Virus record (IMG/VR): IMGVR_UViG_3300044802_000032
Span: 1 to 51,340 of that record
Strand: one strand, 5' to 3'
From: a virus
DNA: 51,340 nucleotides
The position numbers were made by a program, and so were the translations under genes. Position 1 is the stretch's first letter. Every line of letters starts with the position of its first letter. The notes beneath the pieces are model-generated. The model was not told the DNA's origin. It worked only from the letters and a program-made list of their open reading frames with translations, and ran no database searches. Positions 13,415-20,279 of this stretch are shown piece by piece.

Positions 13415-13654
13415 ATGATTACTCTCTACGCACGACGACACCAGTTCCACCGAGGCGAGAAGTACGCCGACATGATCGACGTGTACAGCAAAGACGCCAA
13501 AGGTAAGCCGTGCCCGCAAGCGATGGTGCATGTCGATTGCTTCGATGGCTTGCAGTTGCACCAGACGTTGAGCCGAACCGACAAGGAAATCGAGCTGCGG
13601 ATTCTCGACACGGACGAGTCGGTTGGAACTGACACCGTGGAACAGGACCAGTAA
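13415..13654 (+). CDS. Hypothetical protein (79 aa)
   Basis: Start ATG with GAAGGAGACGCGACG upstream. The product MITLYARRHQFHRGEKYADM... has mixed alpha/beta composition and an acidic end (DTDESVGTDTVEQDQ). It is followed by the next ribosome site within 25 bases. No family is recognised. Confidence 0.6.
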   Translation: MITLYARRHQFHRGEKYADMIDVYSKDAKGKPCPQAMVHVDCFDGLQLHQTLSRTDKEIELRILDTDESVGTDTVEQDQ

Positions 13655-13678
13655 CCACCGGCCCAGCCGGCGAAAGGA

Positions 13679-14038
13679 GTGATGATAATTAAATACGAGA
13701 TCGGCGATAGACTGTGGTACGTGCCACGCGATGCACGCAATCAACCGCACGAGCTGACGATCACGGCAGTCGGACGAAAATGGCTGCGGACAGACTTGCA
13801 TCTGTCCGTTGAAGCCGCAACTCTGCGAGTGCCGTGCAAAGGCTGTAGTGATATGGGGCAATGTTGGCGTGACCGGAAGGCGTGGGAGGCCCACCAGAAT
13901 CTGCTTGACACGTGGCGACTGTTCGCGGCAGCCGTTGCGAGGGGAATGCCAAAGGGCACCACGTTGATCGGAATCCGAATGGCGGCCGACGCATTAAATC
14001 TAAACGTGGCTGTCCCAGAAAAGGAGATCGCATTATGA
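13679..14038 (+). CDS. Hypothetical protein with CxxC-x5-C motif (119 aa)
   Basis: The frame reads MMIIKYEIGDRLWYVPRDAR..., then RVPCKGCSDMGQCWRDRKAW, ending VAVPEKEIAL. The N-terminal part looks like a small SH3-like or beta-barrel fold; the cysteines suggest a metal site. The ribosome site AAAGGAG touches the GTG at 13679, so the true start may be ATG 13682. Its stop overlaps the next start (ATGA). Confidence 0.6.
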   Translation: MMIIKYEIGDRLWYVPRDARNQPHELTITAVGRKWLRTDLHLSVEAATLRVPCKGCSDMGQCWRDRKAWEAHQNLLDTWRLFAAAVARGMPKGTTLIGIRMAADALNLNVAVPEKEIAL

Positions 14039-14517
14039 CGACTAACCTACTCGCCCAACTCAACAGCGGGAGCCAGAACGAGATCCGCGCGGCCGAGCGG
14101 ATACGGGAACTGGAGGCCGAGGTTGCCAAGCTGCGTAAATTACTGGAGAAGTTGCGGCCGATTATCAACGAGAGCAACAGGCTTGTGACGGCTCTGCGGG
14201 CGGTGGTAGCGGAAATTCAGCAGGCTGCCACCCCGTGCGAAAAATGCCGTGACATGGAGGATTCTGGGCCGTATATCCATTATTGTGAGCGATGCAAGGA
14301 TCGCATCGTAGGTGTGGTGTGGGCACAGATGATTGTCAATCCTGCCGTCAGCACCGGAGCGGCAGCCGACTCGGCCAAGCACCAGCAGTGTCTCGGCTGC
14401 AACCAATCGATCATTTTCTACCCCTGTGTCCACTGCGGCATACGGTCCGACGGATCGTATCCGCCACATGATCCACGATCGTCCGAGGCGAAGAGCGTCG
14501 AGAAAGGGGCGGGGTGA
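14035..14517 (+). CDS. Coiled-coil zinc-finger-like protein (160 aa)
   Basis: The N-terminal 60 residues form a likely coiled coil (AAERIRELEAEVAKLRKLLE). They are followed by CxxC pairs: CEKC, YCERCKD, CLGCNQ and CVHCG, enough for two zinc sites. The start is translationally coupled to the gene before it (ATGA) with AAAAGGAG upstream. A nucleic-acid or adaptor role is plausible, but not shown. Confidence 0.65.
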   Translation: MTTNLLAQLNSGSQNEIRAAERIRELEAEVAKLRKLLEKLRPIINESNRLVTALRAVVAEIQQAATPCEKCRDMEDSGPYIHYCERCKDRIVGVVWAQMIVNPAVSTGAAADSAKHQQCLGCNQSIIFYPCVHCGIRSDGSYPPHDPRSSEAKSVEKGAG

Positions 14518-14750
14518 TGCTGATTGCATTCTGGACAGCGATAGGACTCTATACTGCGTGGGCTCTACACGTTACCTGCCGCACGGCGGCAGACGCGGAA
14601 AACTCGCTGTGGGTGTACACCGACGGTGAGCTACGATGGTCGCTGGTCGTCTCCGCGATCTGCGTAGCGGCTGGATCGATCTGGCCGATCGTAGAGTTGC
14701 GGCTATGGTGGGTTGCACGAAAGGCCAACGAGCGGAAAGGCGGTGGGTGA
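14517..14750 (+). CDS. Two-span membrane protein (77 aa)
   Basis: Two hydrophobic segments are visible: residues 1-21 (MLIAFWTAIGLYTAWALHVT) and about 41-65 (WSLVVSAICVAAGSIWPIVE). The C-terminus is basic (RKANERKGGG). ATG overlaps the previous stop by one base (TGATG). It may be a small inner-membrane protein of the infected cell. A holin role is possible but its position outside the late operon argues against it. Confidence 0.6.
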   Translation: MLIAFWTAIGLYTAWALHVTCRTAADAENSLWVYTDGELRWSLVVSAICVAAGSIWPIVELRLWWVARKANERKGGG

Positions 14751-14986
14751 TGTTCACGATACACTTGATCTACCCAAAGGACGCCGACGCCGGAGAATAC
14801 CCACAAACATCGTGTTGTGGAGCCCGTGCCGTATACTGGGATCGCAAAACGAAGCGCTACGTGTGCTACAAAGGCGATGGCGACTCACGAATGCTCATAC
14901 TGCTGTGCGAGCGATGCAGCCGAGAAAATGCGAGCCATCGCCAAGAAACGCCATCGGCCGGGGACGAGAAAGGACCAGCGACATGA
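14750..14986 (+). CDS. Cysteine-containing small protein (78 aa)
   Basis: ATG 14750 sits in AAAGGCGGTGGGTGATG, a 17-base segment repeated twice more at later gene starts. The product has PQTSCCGARAVYWDRKTKRY and LLCERCSRENASH, a possible split zinc ribbon. It ends with ATGA overlap into the next gene. The 21 bases at 14941-14961 are repeated at 15699-15719. Confidence 0.55.
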   Translation: MFTIHLIYPKDADAGEYPQTSCCGARAVYWDRKTKRYVCYKGDGDSRMLILLCERCSRENASHRQETPSAGDEKGPAT

Positions 14987-15180
14987 CGAACCGACAGATC
15001 AAACGACGCGCCGAGAAGTTGGCGCGGGAGTTATTCACCAACAGTAACAAACAGGTGGCCGATCGGCTCGTGCTGACTGCCGACGGTCGCGACCTTGGAG
15101 GCTGGGGCATCGAGCCGGTCACAAATCGAATCTATGCGGCCATGCTGGAGTTGGTAAAGGCCGAGAAAGGAGAGGTATAA
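14983..15180 (+). CDS. Hypothetical protein (65 aa)
   Basis: The start overlaps the previous stop (ATGA) and follows GAAAGGACCAGCGAC. The sequence MTNRQIKRRAEKLARELFTN... is basic and helical at first, then LVLTADGRDLGGWGIEPVTN. The stop overlaps the next start (TAATG). This regular coupling supports expression. No family is recognised. Confidence 0.6.
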   Translation: MTNRQIKRRAEKLARELFTNSNKQVADRLVLTADGRDLGGWGIEPVTNRIYAAMLELVKAEKGEV

Positions 15181-15698
15181 TGCGATGCCCAGTTTGCGGA
15201 TTTGTTCACTGCTACCACACGTGGGACCAGATGGTGGCGGCCATGAGGTACAATCAGCGGGAAACCGACAAGAGGCGGTCGGAGCGTGATCCGAGCTACC
15301 GAGAGAAGATGAGGGCGATTCCCGAATCAGCAGGCGAGCCGAGAAAGGCGGTGGGTGATGGTGCGGCTCTGGTTGTTCTACCCAATCGAAAAACTCTTGA
15401 CGTTTCTGACGGCAACGCGGTGGCAACTCCGCTCACACGCGATTGTCCTGGGGCCGATTGCCCTGATGATCGTGTGGCGACGACGAAAGCAGATCGCCGA
15501 GAGCGACCGGAAAGGCGGTGGGTGATGGTTACTGAACACAACGGGCCGCAACTGGTGCTCATCTGCCACGGCTGCAAGTGGAAGTGCGAGAACGAATGCT
15601 GGCATCCGACGCAGAACCACCGTAGCTTTCCGCTGAATCGAATCGAGACGCCTACGTGGTGTCCGATCAAGCATGAGACCGGGGAGGGAAACAAGTGA
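15180..15698 (+). CDS. Cysteine-rich ORF, probably two genes joined in frame (172 aa)
   Basis: The N-terminus MRCPVCGFVHCYHTWDQMVA looks like a small zinc protein. The C-terminal part from ATG 15525 (MVTEHNGPQLVLICHGCKWK..., then TPTWCPIKHETG) resembles a stand-alone phage cysteine protein and has its own AAAGGCGGTGGG site. The middle, about residues 55-115, has unlike composition and overlaps the membrane ORF 15358-15525 in another frame. I think the first gene lost its stop by an indel and now reads through. Treat 15525-15698 as a possible separate 57-residue gene. Confidence 0.55.
   Translation: MRCPVCGFVHCYHTWDQMVAAMRYNQRETDKRRSERDPSYREKMRAIPESAGEPRKAVGDGAALVVLPNRKTLDVSDGNAVATPLTRDCPGADCPDDRVATTKADRRERPERRWVMVTEHNGPQLVLICHGCKWKCENECWHPTQNHRSFPLNRIETPTWCPIKHETGEGNK
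15358..15525 (+). CDS. Small membrane protein (55 aa), overlapping frame
   Basis: ATG 15358 is preceded by AAAGGCGGTGGGTG, the same start region as the genes at 14750 and 15525. The product MVRLWLFYPIEKLLTFLTAT...HAIVLGPIALMIVWRRRKQI has one or two hydrophobic segments and ends RKGGG, as does the membrane protein at 14517. The end overlaps the next start (TGATG). These features make it more gene-like than the longer frame it overlaps. Confidence 0.5.
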   Translation: MVRLWLFYPIEKLLTFLTATRWQLRSHAIVLGPIALMIVWRRRKQIAESDRKGGG

Positions 15699-15759
15699 CC
15701 AAGAAACGCCATCGGCCGGCCCCGCGGTGAGACCGGCCGATGGCGCATGGTGAGGTCAC
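15695..15759. terminator. Bidirectional terminator between convergent blocks
   Basis: A perfect 13-base inverted repeat, CGCCATCGGCCGG at 15707-15719 and CCGGCCGATGGCG at 15733-15745, is nested within GTGACC/GGTCAC outer arms. It lies exactly between the rightward stop at 15698 and the leftward stop at 15756, overlapping both gene ends slightly. No strong T-tract is present, but position and stability support a two-way terminator. Confidence 0.8.
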
Positions 15760-16181
15760 TTGGCTCGATGCGTCCGCTCCGCATCATCATGGGCCCGGTC
15801 CGCGTCGGTATGCTTCTCAGCCAGATCATCATGGGCCCGGTCCGCGTCGAGGTGCCGTTGCGACTGGAAGGACAAGCAGGTAGCCGTGGCAGCAGCAACA
15901 TTGTTCATCGCGGTTGTGGATCGGGTAATCAGATCCACCAGCGTTGTCCGTCCGAAATCATCCAGCCGGATGATCGAACTTCGTAGGTTTTGTTCGCGTT
16001 CAATGGCCTCCCTGGAAACGCGCTCCTCTCGCCGCATCAACCACCTACCCATGAGAATCATCGCCGTGAACATCACGATGCAAGCCAACGCCACCATGCC
16101 AATCGCCCATCCCTGATTGTTGGCATTCTGCACAATGGTGGCAGCGGCATCGACTACTTTTTGCGTGGCCATGGGGTCCAT
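15756..16181 (-). CDS. Membrane-anchored protein with DADRAHDD repeats (141 aa)
   Basis: One clear transmembrane segment, residues about 26-47 (AIGMVALACIVMFTAMILMG), is followed by a charged coiled-coil-like region and a tail with two copies of DADRAHDD. The tail repeat is also visible in the DNA (about 15782-15805 and 15825-15848). ATG 16181 follows CGGAGACTGACC. As the last late gene near other lysis-like genes it could be a holin or spanin-type protein, but this is inference. Confidence 0.65.
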   Translation of the reverse strand: MDPMATQKVVDAAATIVQNANNQGWAIGMVALACIVMFTAMILMGRWLMRREERVSREAIEREQNLRSSIIRLDDFGRTTLVDLITRSTTAMNNVAAATATCLSFQSQRHLDADRAHDDLAEKHTDADRAHDDAERTHRAK

Positions 16182-16183
16182 GG

Positions 16184-16465
16184 TCAGTCTCCGTGCAGAG
16201 CTTTTTGCCGGGCCTTGAGCATCGCCGCCAGTTGCTCCAGGAACACCGCCACCACCGGCAGGACGTTGGCCGCCGTGGGGATCTCCTCCACCAGCGACCG
16301 GATCTTGGCAGTGATGGCTGCCAGGTCCCCGGTGATCTTCACCACATTGGCCTTGATAGCAACAGCGCCATCAAGCACCCCCGTCACCTTCGGGATCGTG
16401 TTGGACTCGATTGCCTGAGTCATCAGCGTATCAGCCGTCTGAGCCATCTTTGCAATGTCGAACAT
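16184..16465 (-). CDS. Hypothetical helical protein (93 aa)
   Basis: ATG 16465 follows CGGAGAACTGACC, nearly the same start region as the next gene. The protein MFDIAKMAQTADTLMTQAIE... ends with AVFLEQLAAMLKARQKALHGD and is almost all amphipathic or hydrophobic helix, with a possible membrane segment. It lies just before the membrane protein gene in the late operon. A lysis-accessory or holin-like role is possible. Confidence 0.6.
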   Translation of the reverse strand: MFDIAKMAQTADTLMTQAIESNTIPKVTGVLDGAVAIKANVVKITGDLAAITAKIRSLVEEIPTAANVLPVVAVFLEQLAAMLKARQKALHGD

Positions 16466-16467
16466 GG

Positions 16468-17394
16468 TCAGTTCTCCGTGAAAGTGATCGTGTAAGATCC
16501 AGCAGAAGGAATCGTCAACGTGCCGGCATTCATCTGACGGAAGGGCCCCGTCTTCAAGCTGACTGACAGGGGACCTGCCACCAAGGATACCGGGCCCAGC
16601 ACCAGTTGCGACGGCACCGGCGGCGGCGGATTCGGAATCGGCGGCTGGCCAGTGAACTCGGCCCAGGCTTCCTGGAGACCGTCCAGGTTGAATCCGTCGA
16701 ACGTCTGGCCAGTGGCCGGGTTGATGAGATCCTGATCCCGGTACCGGGCCCAGGCTTCTCCACAGCACTTCGAGATCCACGCCGGGGTGACCCACAGCAC
16801 TTCGCCCCAGGTGACCAACTTGAAAGCTCCGTCTGCCCGGCGACCTGCCAGGCCCACGCAATGGTCAATCGAACCGGCCCGCCGTGGGGCGTCGATCAGT
16901 TGGCCAGCCGAGGCATTCATCAGGCTGGCCGAGCTGACACCCAGCTTCAGCCACTTGAAGTAGTACAGGGCTTTGGCGAAACCATCCAAATCCAGGGGAT
17001 TGACGGTTCCATAGGGACCGCAGGGGTGACGCTTGCCGGTTGGGTCCTTCAGTCCATTGGCCGCCTCCCATGCCAAGTCCGTTCCCAGATCCAAGCCGGT
17101 ATCGGAGCCGCCGGTCTCGGTAAAATAGTCATCCCGAACCTCAGCGTCGGACACGATGATGGGTTTTCGGGTCGCACCATAGGTGACGCCGAGTAAGTAA
17201 TTCGCGTCACATGCTTTGACACAATCACCCAGCGACTCGTTCAGGAACATCTGAAACGAGTTGCAACCGTTCGTGCCGTCGAATACAGCCGGCGGCGGGG
17301 TGAGATTGCGAAGATGAAAGCCCATCGGCATCGCATTCCCCAACAGCAGCGGATGGGACGCACGGGCACCAGTCTTGCGGATTGTAGTAGTCAA
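16468..17394 (-). CDS. Putative papain-like cysteine peptidase with C-terminal beta domain (308 aa)
   Basis: The segment FLNESLGDCVKACDANYLLG resembles the catalytic Cys region of papain-fold peptidases (GDC). SIDHCVGLAGRRADGAFKLV then TWGEVLWVTPAW resembles the His and Trp-Gly part. After a proline linker (PPIPNPPPPVPS) a C-terminal beta-rich domain ends SYTITFTEN. TTG 17394 overlaps the previous stop and has GGGAGAAGCTCC upstream. It could cut a host peptide or peptidoglycan bridge during entry or lysis. Assignment is by motif only. Confidence 0.55.
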   Translation of the reverse strand: MTTTIRKTGARASHPLLLGNAMPMGFHLRNLTPPPAVFDGTNGCNSFQMFLNESLGDCVKACDANYLLGVTYGATRKPIIVSDAEVRDDYFTETGGSDTGLDLGTDLAWEAANGLKDPTGKRHPCGPYGTVNPLDLDGFAKALYYFKWLKLGVSSASLMNASAGQLIDAPRRAGSIDHCVGLAGRRADGAFKLVTWGEVLWVTPAWISKCCGEAWARYRDQDLINPATGQTFDGFNLDGLQEAWAEFTGQPPIPNPPPPVPSQLVLGPVSLVAGPLSVSLKTGPFRQMNAGTLTIPSAGSYTITFTEN

Positions 17395-18113
17395 GGAGCT
17401 TCTCCCTGTTCGAGCTTGAATTGCTTGGTGTCATCCAGCCACTTCTTCAGGATGTCAAACGACTGCATCCCGGTAATCCGGTTGGTCTCCTTGCCGTCCA
17501 TCAACATAATGAACGTCGGCAGCAGAGTGGGCTTCCACTTGTCTTGAGCCGTGGCGTCCACATCGCAGTCAACGCGGGTAATCGAGTACCCGGCCGCCTT
17601 GAGCTTTGCCAACACCGGCTCCATCAGGTTGCAGGCCCCGCAGGTAGTACGGGATACCTCCATCAGGACCACTGTGCCTGTCGGCTTCGGTGGATCGACT
17701 GGAGGCACCGGGGGATTCACTGGCGGGGTCGGCGGCGTCACCGGCGTTGGGATCGGGTACAGCTTCGCCAGCACCGCAGCAAGCGTGGCGGCGTCCTGGG
17801 TGAGCTTCGCTTGGGCCTGTACCGTAGCAGTCTGGGCGGTGGCGATCTGCGTCTGCACGCTCGCCAGGGCCGTCTGTGCGGCCGTCGTCTGGGCCTGGGC
17901 CTGGGCAACGGCCATCTTGTCAGCCTCGCAGGCGGCGATCGCAGCCAACAGGTCGGCCGGGATGGGGGCCGGATCAGCCGTCTTGACGACCACCTTCGTG
18001 GTCTGCGGAGCCAGCGGCGGGGAGAACAGCGGAACCGGACAGCATTTGCTCCCCGGCGGGCAGCAGGGGGCAACAGCAAACGCCGTCGCCAGTAGAACGA
18101 GTAGTAAGTGCAT
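17391..18113 (-). CDS. Secreted coiled-coil thioredoxin-like protein (240 aa)
   Basis: The N-terminal 15 residues (MHLLLVLLATAFAVA) form a signal peptide followed by CC, which could be a lipoprotein-type site. Residues 58-118 form an Ala/Gln-rich coiled coil. A proline linker (PTPPVNPPVPPVDPP) leads to a thioredoxin fold with active site CGAC (158-161) and cis-Pro in LLPTF. ATG follows CAGGAGGACTTTCG. It may shuffle disulfides of envelope or virion proteins during lysis or maturation. An exported phage thioredoxin of this design is uncommon. Confidence 0.72.
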   Translation of the reverse strand: MHLLLVLLATAFAVAPCCPPGSKCCPVPLFSPPLAPQTTKVVVKTADPAPIPADLLAAIAACEADKMAVAQAQAQTTAAQTALASVQTQIATAQTATVQAQAKLTQDAATLAAVLAKLYPIPTPVTPPTPPVNPPVPPVDPPKPTGTVVLMEVSRTTCGACNLMEPVLAKLKAAGYSITRVDCDVDATAQDKWKPTLLPTFIMLMDGKETNRITGMQSFDILKKWLDDTKQFKLEQGEAP

Positions 18114-18123
18114 CGAAAGTCCT

Positions 18124-18167
18124 CCTGAAAAAGCCCCCGGGCAGCCGGCACCCGCGGGCTGCCGGCC
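18124..18167 (-). terminator. Leftward terminator upstream of the thioredoxin-like gene
   Basis: On the minus strand CCGGCAGCC pairs with GGCTGCC(C)GG, with one bulged base, followed by GGGGGCTTTTT. It lies just before the AGGAGG site of the 18113 gene. It would reduce expression of the last four late genes unless transcription reads through or restarts. Confidence 0.65.
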
Positions 18168-18189
18168 ACCCAGGAGGAGACACCCGAAA

Positions 18190-18465
18190 TCAGATGCCGA
18201 AGAACGCGAACAGTTGCAGCAGCCCGGCCAGGATGGCGGGGCCATTGGCCATCACCCACTTGAGAATCGCCATCCAGTCGATGGCCCCAACGATCTCGCC
18301 GTTGGCCTGCTCATAGGAGTACAAGCAAGCGTGCTCGACAATCGCAGCCAACCGGGGATGCTTCAACATCCCAGCCGCGATCTTCGCACACTCGCCATTA
18401 TCCTTGCCCAGGGCGGCAAACGCCGCTTGGCAGTTCAACCCAGCCGACACGTTCTCGATACTCAT
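18190..18465 (-). CDS. Hypothetical protein with hydrophobic C-terminus (91 aa)
   Basis: ATG 18465 follows CTGGAGGATTGTGTG. The N-terminal part contains LNCQAAFAALGKDNGECAKI and the C-terminal 25 residues (ILKWVMANGPAILAGLLQLF) form a likely membrane anchor. It follows the agmatine-deiminase-like gene directly. Function is unknown. Confidence 0.6.
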   Translation of the reverse strand: MSIENVSAGLNCQAAFAALGKDNGECAKIAAGMLKHPRLAAIVEHACLYSYEQANGEIVGAIDWMAILKWVMANGPAILAGLLQLFAFFGI

Positions 18466-18492
18466 CACACAATCCTCCAGGAAAAAGAGAAA

Positions 18493-19353
18493 CTAAAGAC
18501 GGTACTGAGCCGTCACACATCGTAAAAGACCACCTTCCATCGACAGGTCACTGCACGGGATCAGGTGGACATCCGCGTCGGCGATATGCTCACGCAACTT
18601 GCACTCCGTACAGGCATCCTCACTGACTCCGAACGCTGGTGCGAGGGCCAGATTGCCGATCCTCAGATAGTTGATACTGTACCCGTATCCCGGGTTGTAG
18701 TCATCAGCAAATGGGTAGCGGATGCGGAACTCAGCCTTACTCAGATGCACGCAGCGGTGGTAGGCGTTGGGGAACGATACTGTCGTCAGTCCCTCCCCAT
18801 GCAGGATCTTCTTCAGGTTGGCGGTGTAGCCCTTCATGGCCGGATCATGGTAGTTGTTGACGAACACCGTATGGGCATCAGCGAAAGCCACGATACCATC
18901 GGCGTGCCCCAACGTGTCGTCAGGCTCTACCGGCAACGGGATGATCTCACCCTCCAGCAGCGTCTCCAGGTGATCCAGCAGGGCCATCCGGTCCGTGCCG
19001 GGATTGTCCAGGAACACCTGTTCCGTCATCAGGATGGTGGACCCGTGCCGTACGATGTTGCCGCCGTCCAGAACAATGGGGCTCATCCGAACACCATGGA
19101 ACAACGACCGCCAGGTACATTCAGGTACCACCAACTGCGGGTACCGTTCAAAGTCCTTCCGATAGGTGAACTTGATGAATCCCTTGTTGACTTGAACGGG
19201 CATCCAATCCCTGAGCCAGATGTTGCGGCAGTCGTAGACGTTGCGCACCGTGATCCCCGCCATTGAGAGCGCGGATAGCATTGGCCCGTAAGTCTCGGGG
19301 TACCGCACCAGCGCGGCGGGAACGAACACGATGTTGTCGAGGGTGTCGGTCAT
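18493..19353 (-). CDS. Agmatine deiminase / peptidyl-arginine-deiminase-like enzyme (286 aa)
   Basis: Family motifs appear in order: NIWLRDWMP (residues 44-52), LDGGNIV (95-101), DDTLGHADGIVAF (145-157, with catalytic His150) and a C-terminal EGGLLRCVT with the nucleophile Cys279. The usual HC pair is RC here. Known relatives convert agmatine to N-carbamoylputrescine or deiminate arginine. ATG 19353 follows AGGATAGACTCC. At 286 residues it is shorter than typical agmatine deiminases (about 340-370). It is one of two guanidino-modifying homologues in this operon. Substrate is not known. Confidence 0.8.
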   Translation of the reverse strand: MTDTLDNIVFVPAALVRYPETYGPMLSALSMAGITVRNVYDCRNIWLRDWMPVQVNKGFIKFTYRKDFERYPQLVVPECTWRSLFHGVRMSPIVLDGGNIVRHGSTILMTEQVFLDNPGTDRMALLDHLETLLEGEIIPLPVEPDDTLGHADGIVAFADAHTVFVNNYHDPAMKGYTANLKKILHGEGLTTVSFPNAYHRCVHLSKAEFRIRYPFADDYNPGYGYSINYLRIGNLALAPAFGVSEDACTECKLREHIADADVHLIPCSDLSMEGGLLRCVTAQYRL

Positions 19354-19363
19354 GGAGTCTATC

Positions 19364-19537
19364 CTAGATGCAAAAGGTTACTGAACCGATCAATGCGAAG
19401 GCGAGCATCAGCAACACCAGTATGGCCCCCATAGAGCACAAGAACACGCCCTGAATTCCTCCCTCAATGATGCGCTGCTGCCACTCCGGACGTTGAAAGT
19501 ATCGCTCCCAACTCCGTATCCACCGTGTTCTAGACAT
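19364..19537 (-). CDS. Single-span membrane protein (57 aa)
   Basis: Start ATG 19537 after GGACGAGCAAATC. The N-terminus is basic and aromatic (MSRTRWIRSWERYFQRPEWQ) and residues about 33-55 are hydrophobic (GVFLCSMGAILVLLMLAFAL). It lies between the decarboxylase-like and the deiminase-like genes and could anchor or couple them at the membrane (inference). No family is recognised. Confidence 0.55.
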   Translation of the reverse strand: MSRTRWIRSWERYFQRPEWQQRIIEGGIQGVFLCSMGAILVLLMLAFALIGSVTFCI

Positions 19538-19555
19538 GATTTGCTCGTCCAATCA

Positions 19556-20272
19556 TCATAGGGCCTCCACTCGGACAATCGCGTCCACTCCCGCTTCAAC
19601 GTGATCGCTCACCTTGCAGCAGGGCCGGAAGCGGTAGCGGGAGTCCAGGGGGAGGATGGTTACAACCATCGATCCCCAGCGGATCATGCCAAACCGTTGG
19701 CTCTGGTTCAGGGTCACTGTCCGCCCCTCTCGAAACGGAACGATGCAATCAACGTCCTGGTCGGCAATCTGGACAAGGAAATACCAGTATTTCAGGTACG
19801 GGCAAAAGCACTTGTTTACGACGCGCTGGTTGTCCCGCATGAACTCCATCCCGCCGGCCACCTTGCCTTTGTTCAGGATATTCCGCTCCACAAAAAGCAT
19901 AGGAACTTGCCGAGTCTTGAGCGGCGGCAGCGGAAACCTCGTCATGGTGCAATCACTAGCGGCACGGTTGACGTGAACGTCAGCAAACGACATGAACGTG
20001 GCGCTGACCAAGGCCGGCTTGTCGATGGACTGCTGATGGCCCAGCAAGTCGTTGACGCTACACTGAGCCCCCTTCACGTCGAATAGATCCTCGTCGGGTG
20101 TGAATCGTCCTTGCGTCGTTATGACCCCATCTGCGGAGGCCATAAAGACATCCCGATTGCAACGCAGCGGCCGGGGTGGATCTCGGAAGAACGCGGAATG
20201 TGCAGCCGTTTTCAGAGAGAGCTTCTGAAACTCTTCCACATCAGTGGCCAGCCATTCATCGAGACTCTTCAT
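19556..20272 (-). CDS. Phosphatidylserine decarboxylase-like protein (238 aa)
   Basis: Motifs of the short PSD type appear in order: FFRDPPRP (28-35), ASADG (45-49), SATFMSFADVHVNRAA (90-105, with the catalytic His) and FGMIRWGSMVVTILP (194-208). Ser201 of WGSM is the expected self-cleavage and pyruvoyl residue, where family members usually have FGSR or GST. The product would convert phosphatidylserine to phosphatidylethanolamine in the membrane, or act on a related amine. ATG follows TAGGTGATCC. Eight bases separate it from the DDAH-like gene, indicating one transcript. Confidence 0.8.
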   Translation of the reverse strand: MKSLDEWLATDVEEFQKLSLKTAAHSAFFRDPPRPLRCNRDVFMASADGVITTQGRFTPDEDLFDVKGAQCSVNDLLGHQQSIDKPALVSATFMSFADVHVNRAASDCTMTRFPLPPLKTRQVPMLFVERNILNKGKVAGGMEFMRDNQRVVNKCFCPYLKYWYFLVQIADQDVDCIVPFREGRTVTLNQSQRFGMIRWGSMVVTILPLDSRYRFRPCCKVSDHVEAGVDAIVRVEAL

Positions 20273-20279
20273 GGATCAC

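Noticed and set aside
12926-13894. Long minus-strand frame of 322 codons
   Set aside because: It lies opposite several coupled + strand genes with good ribosome sites, and its composition is that of a GC-rich antisense shadow.
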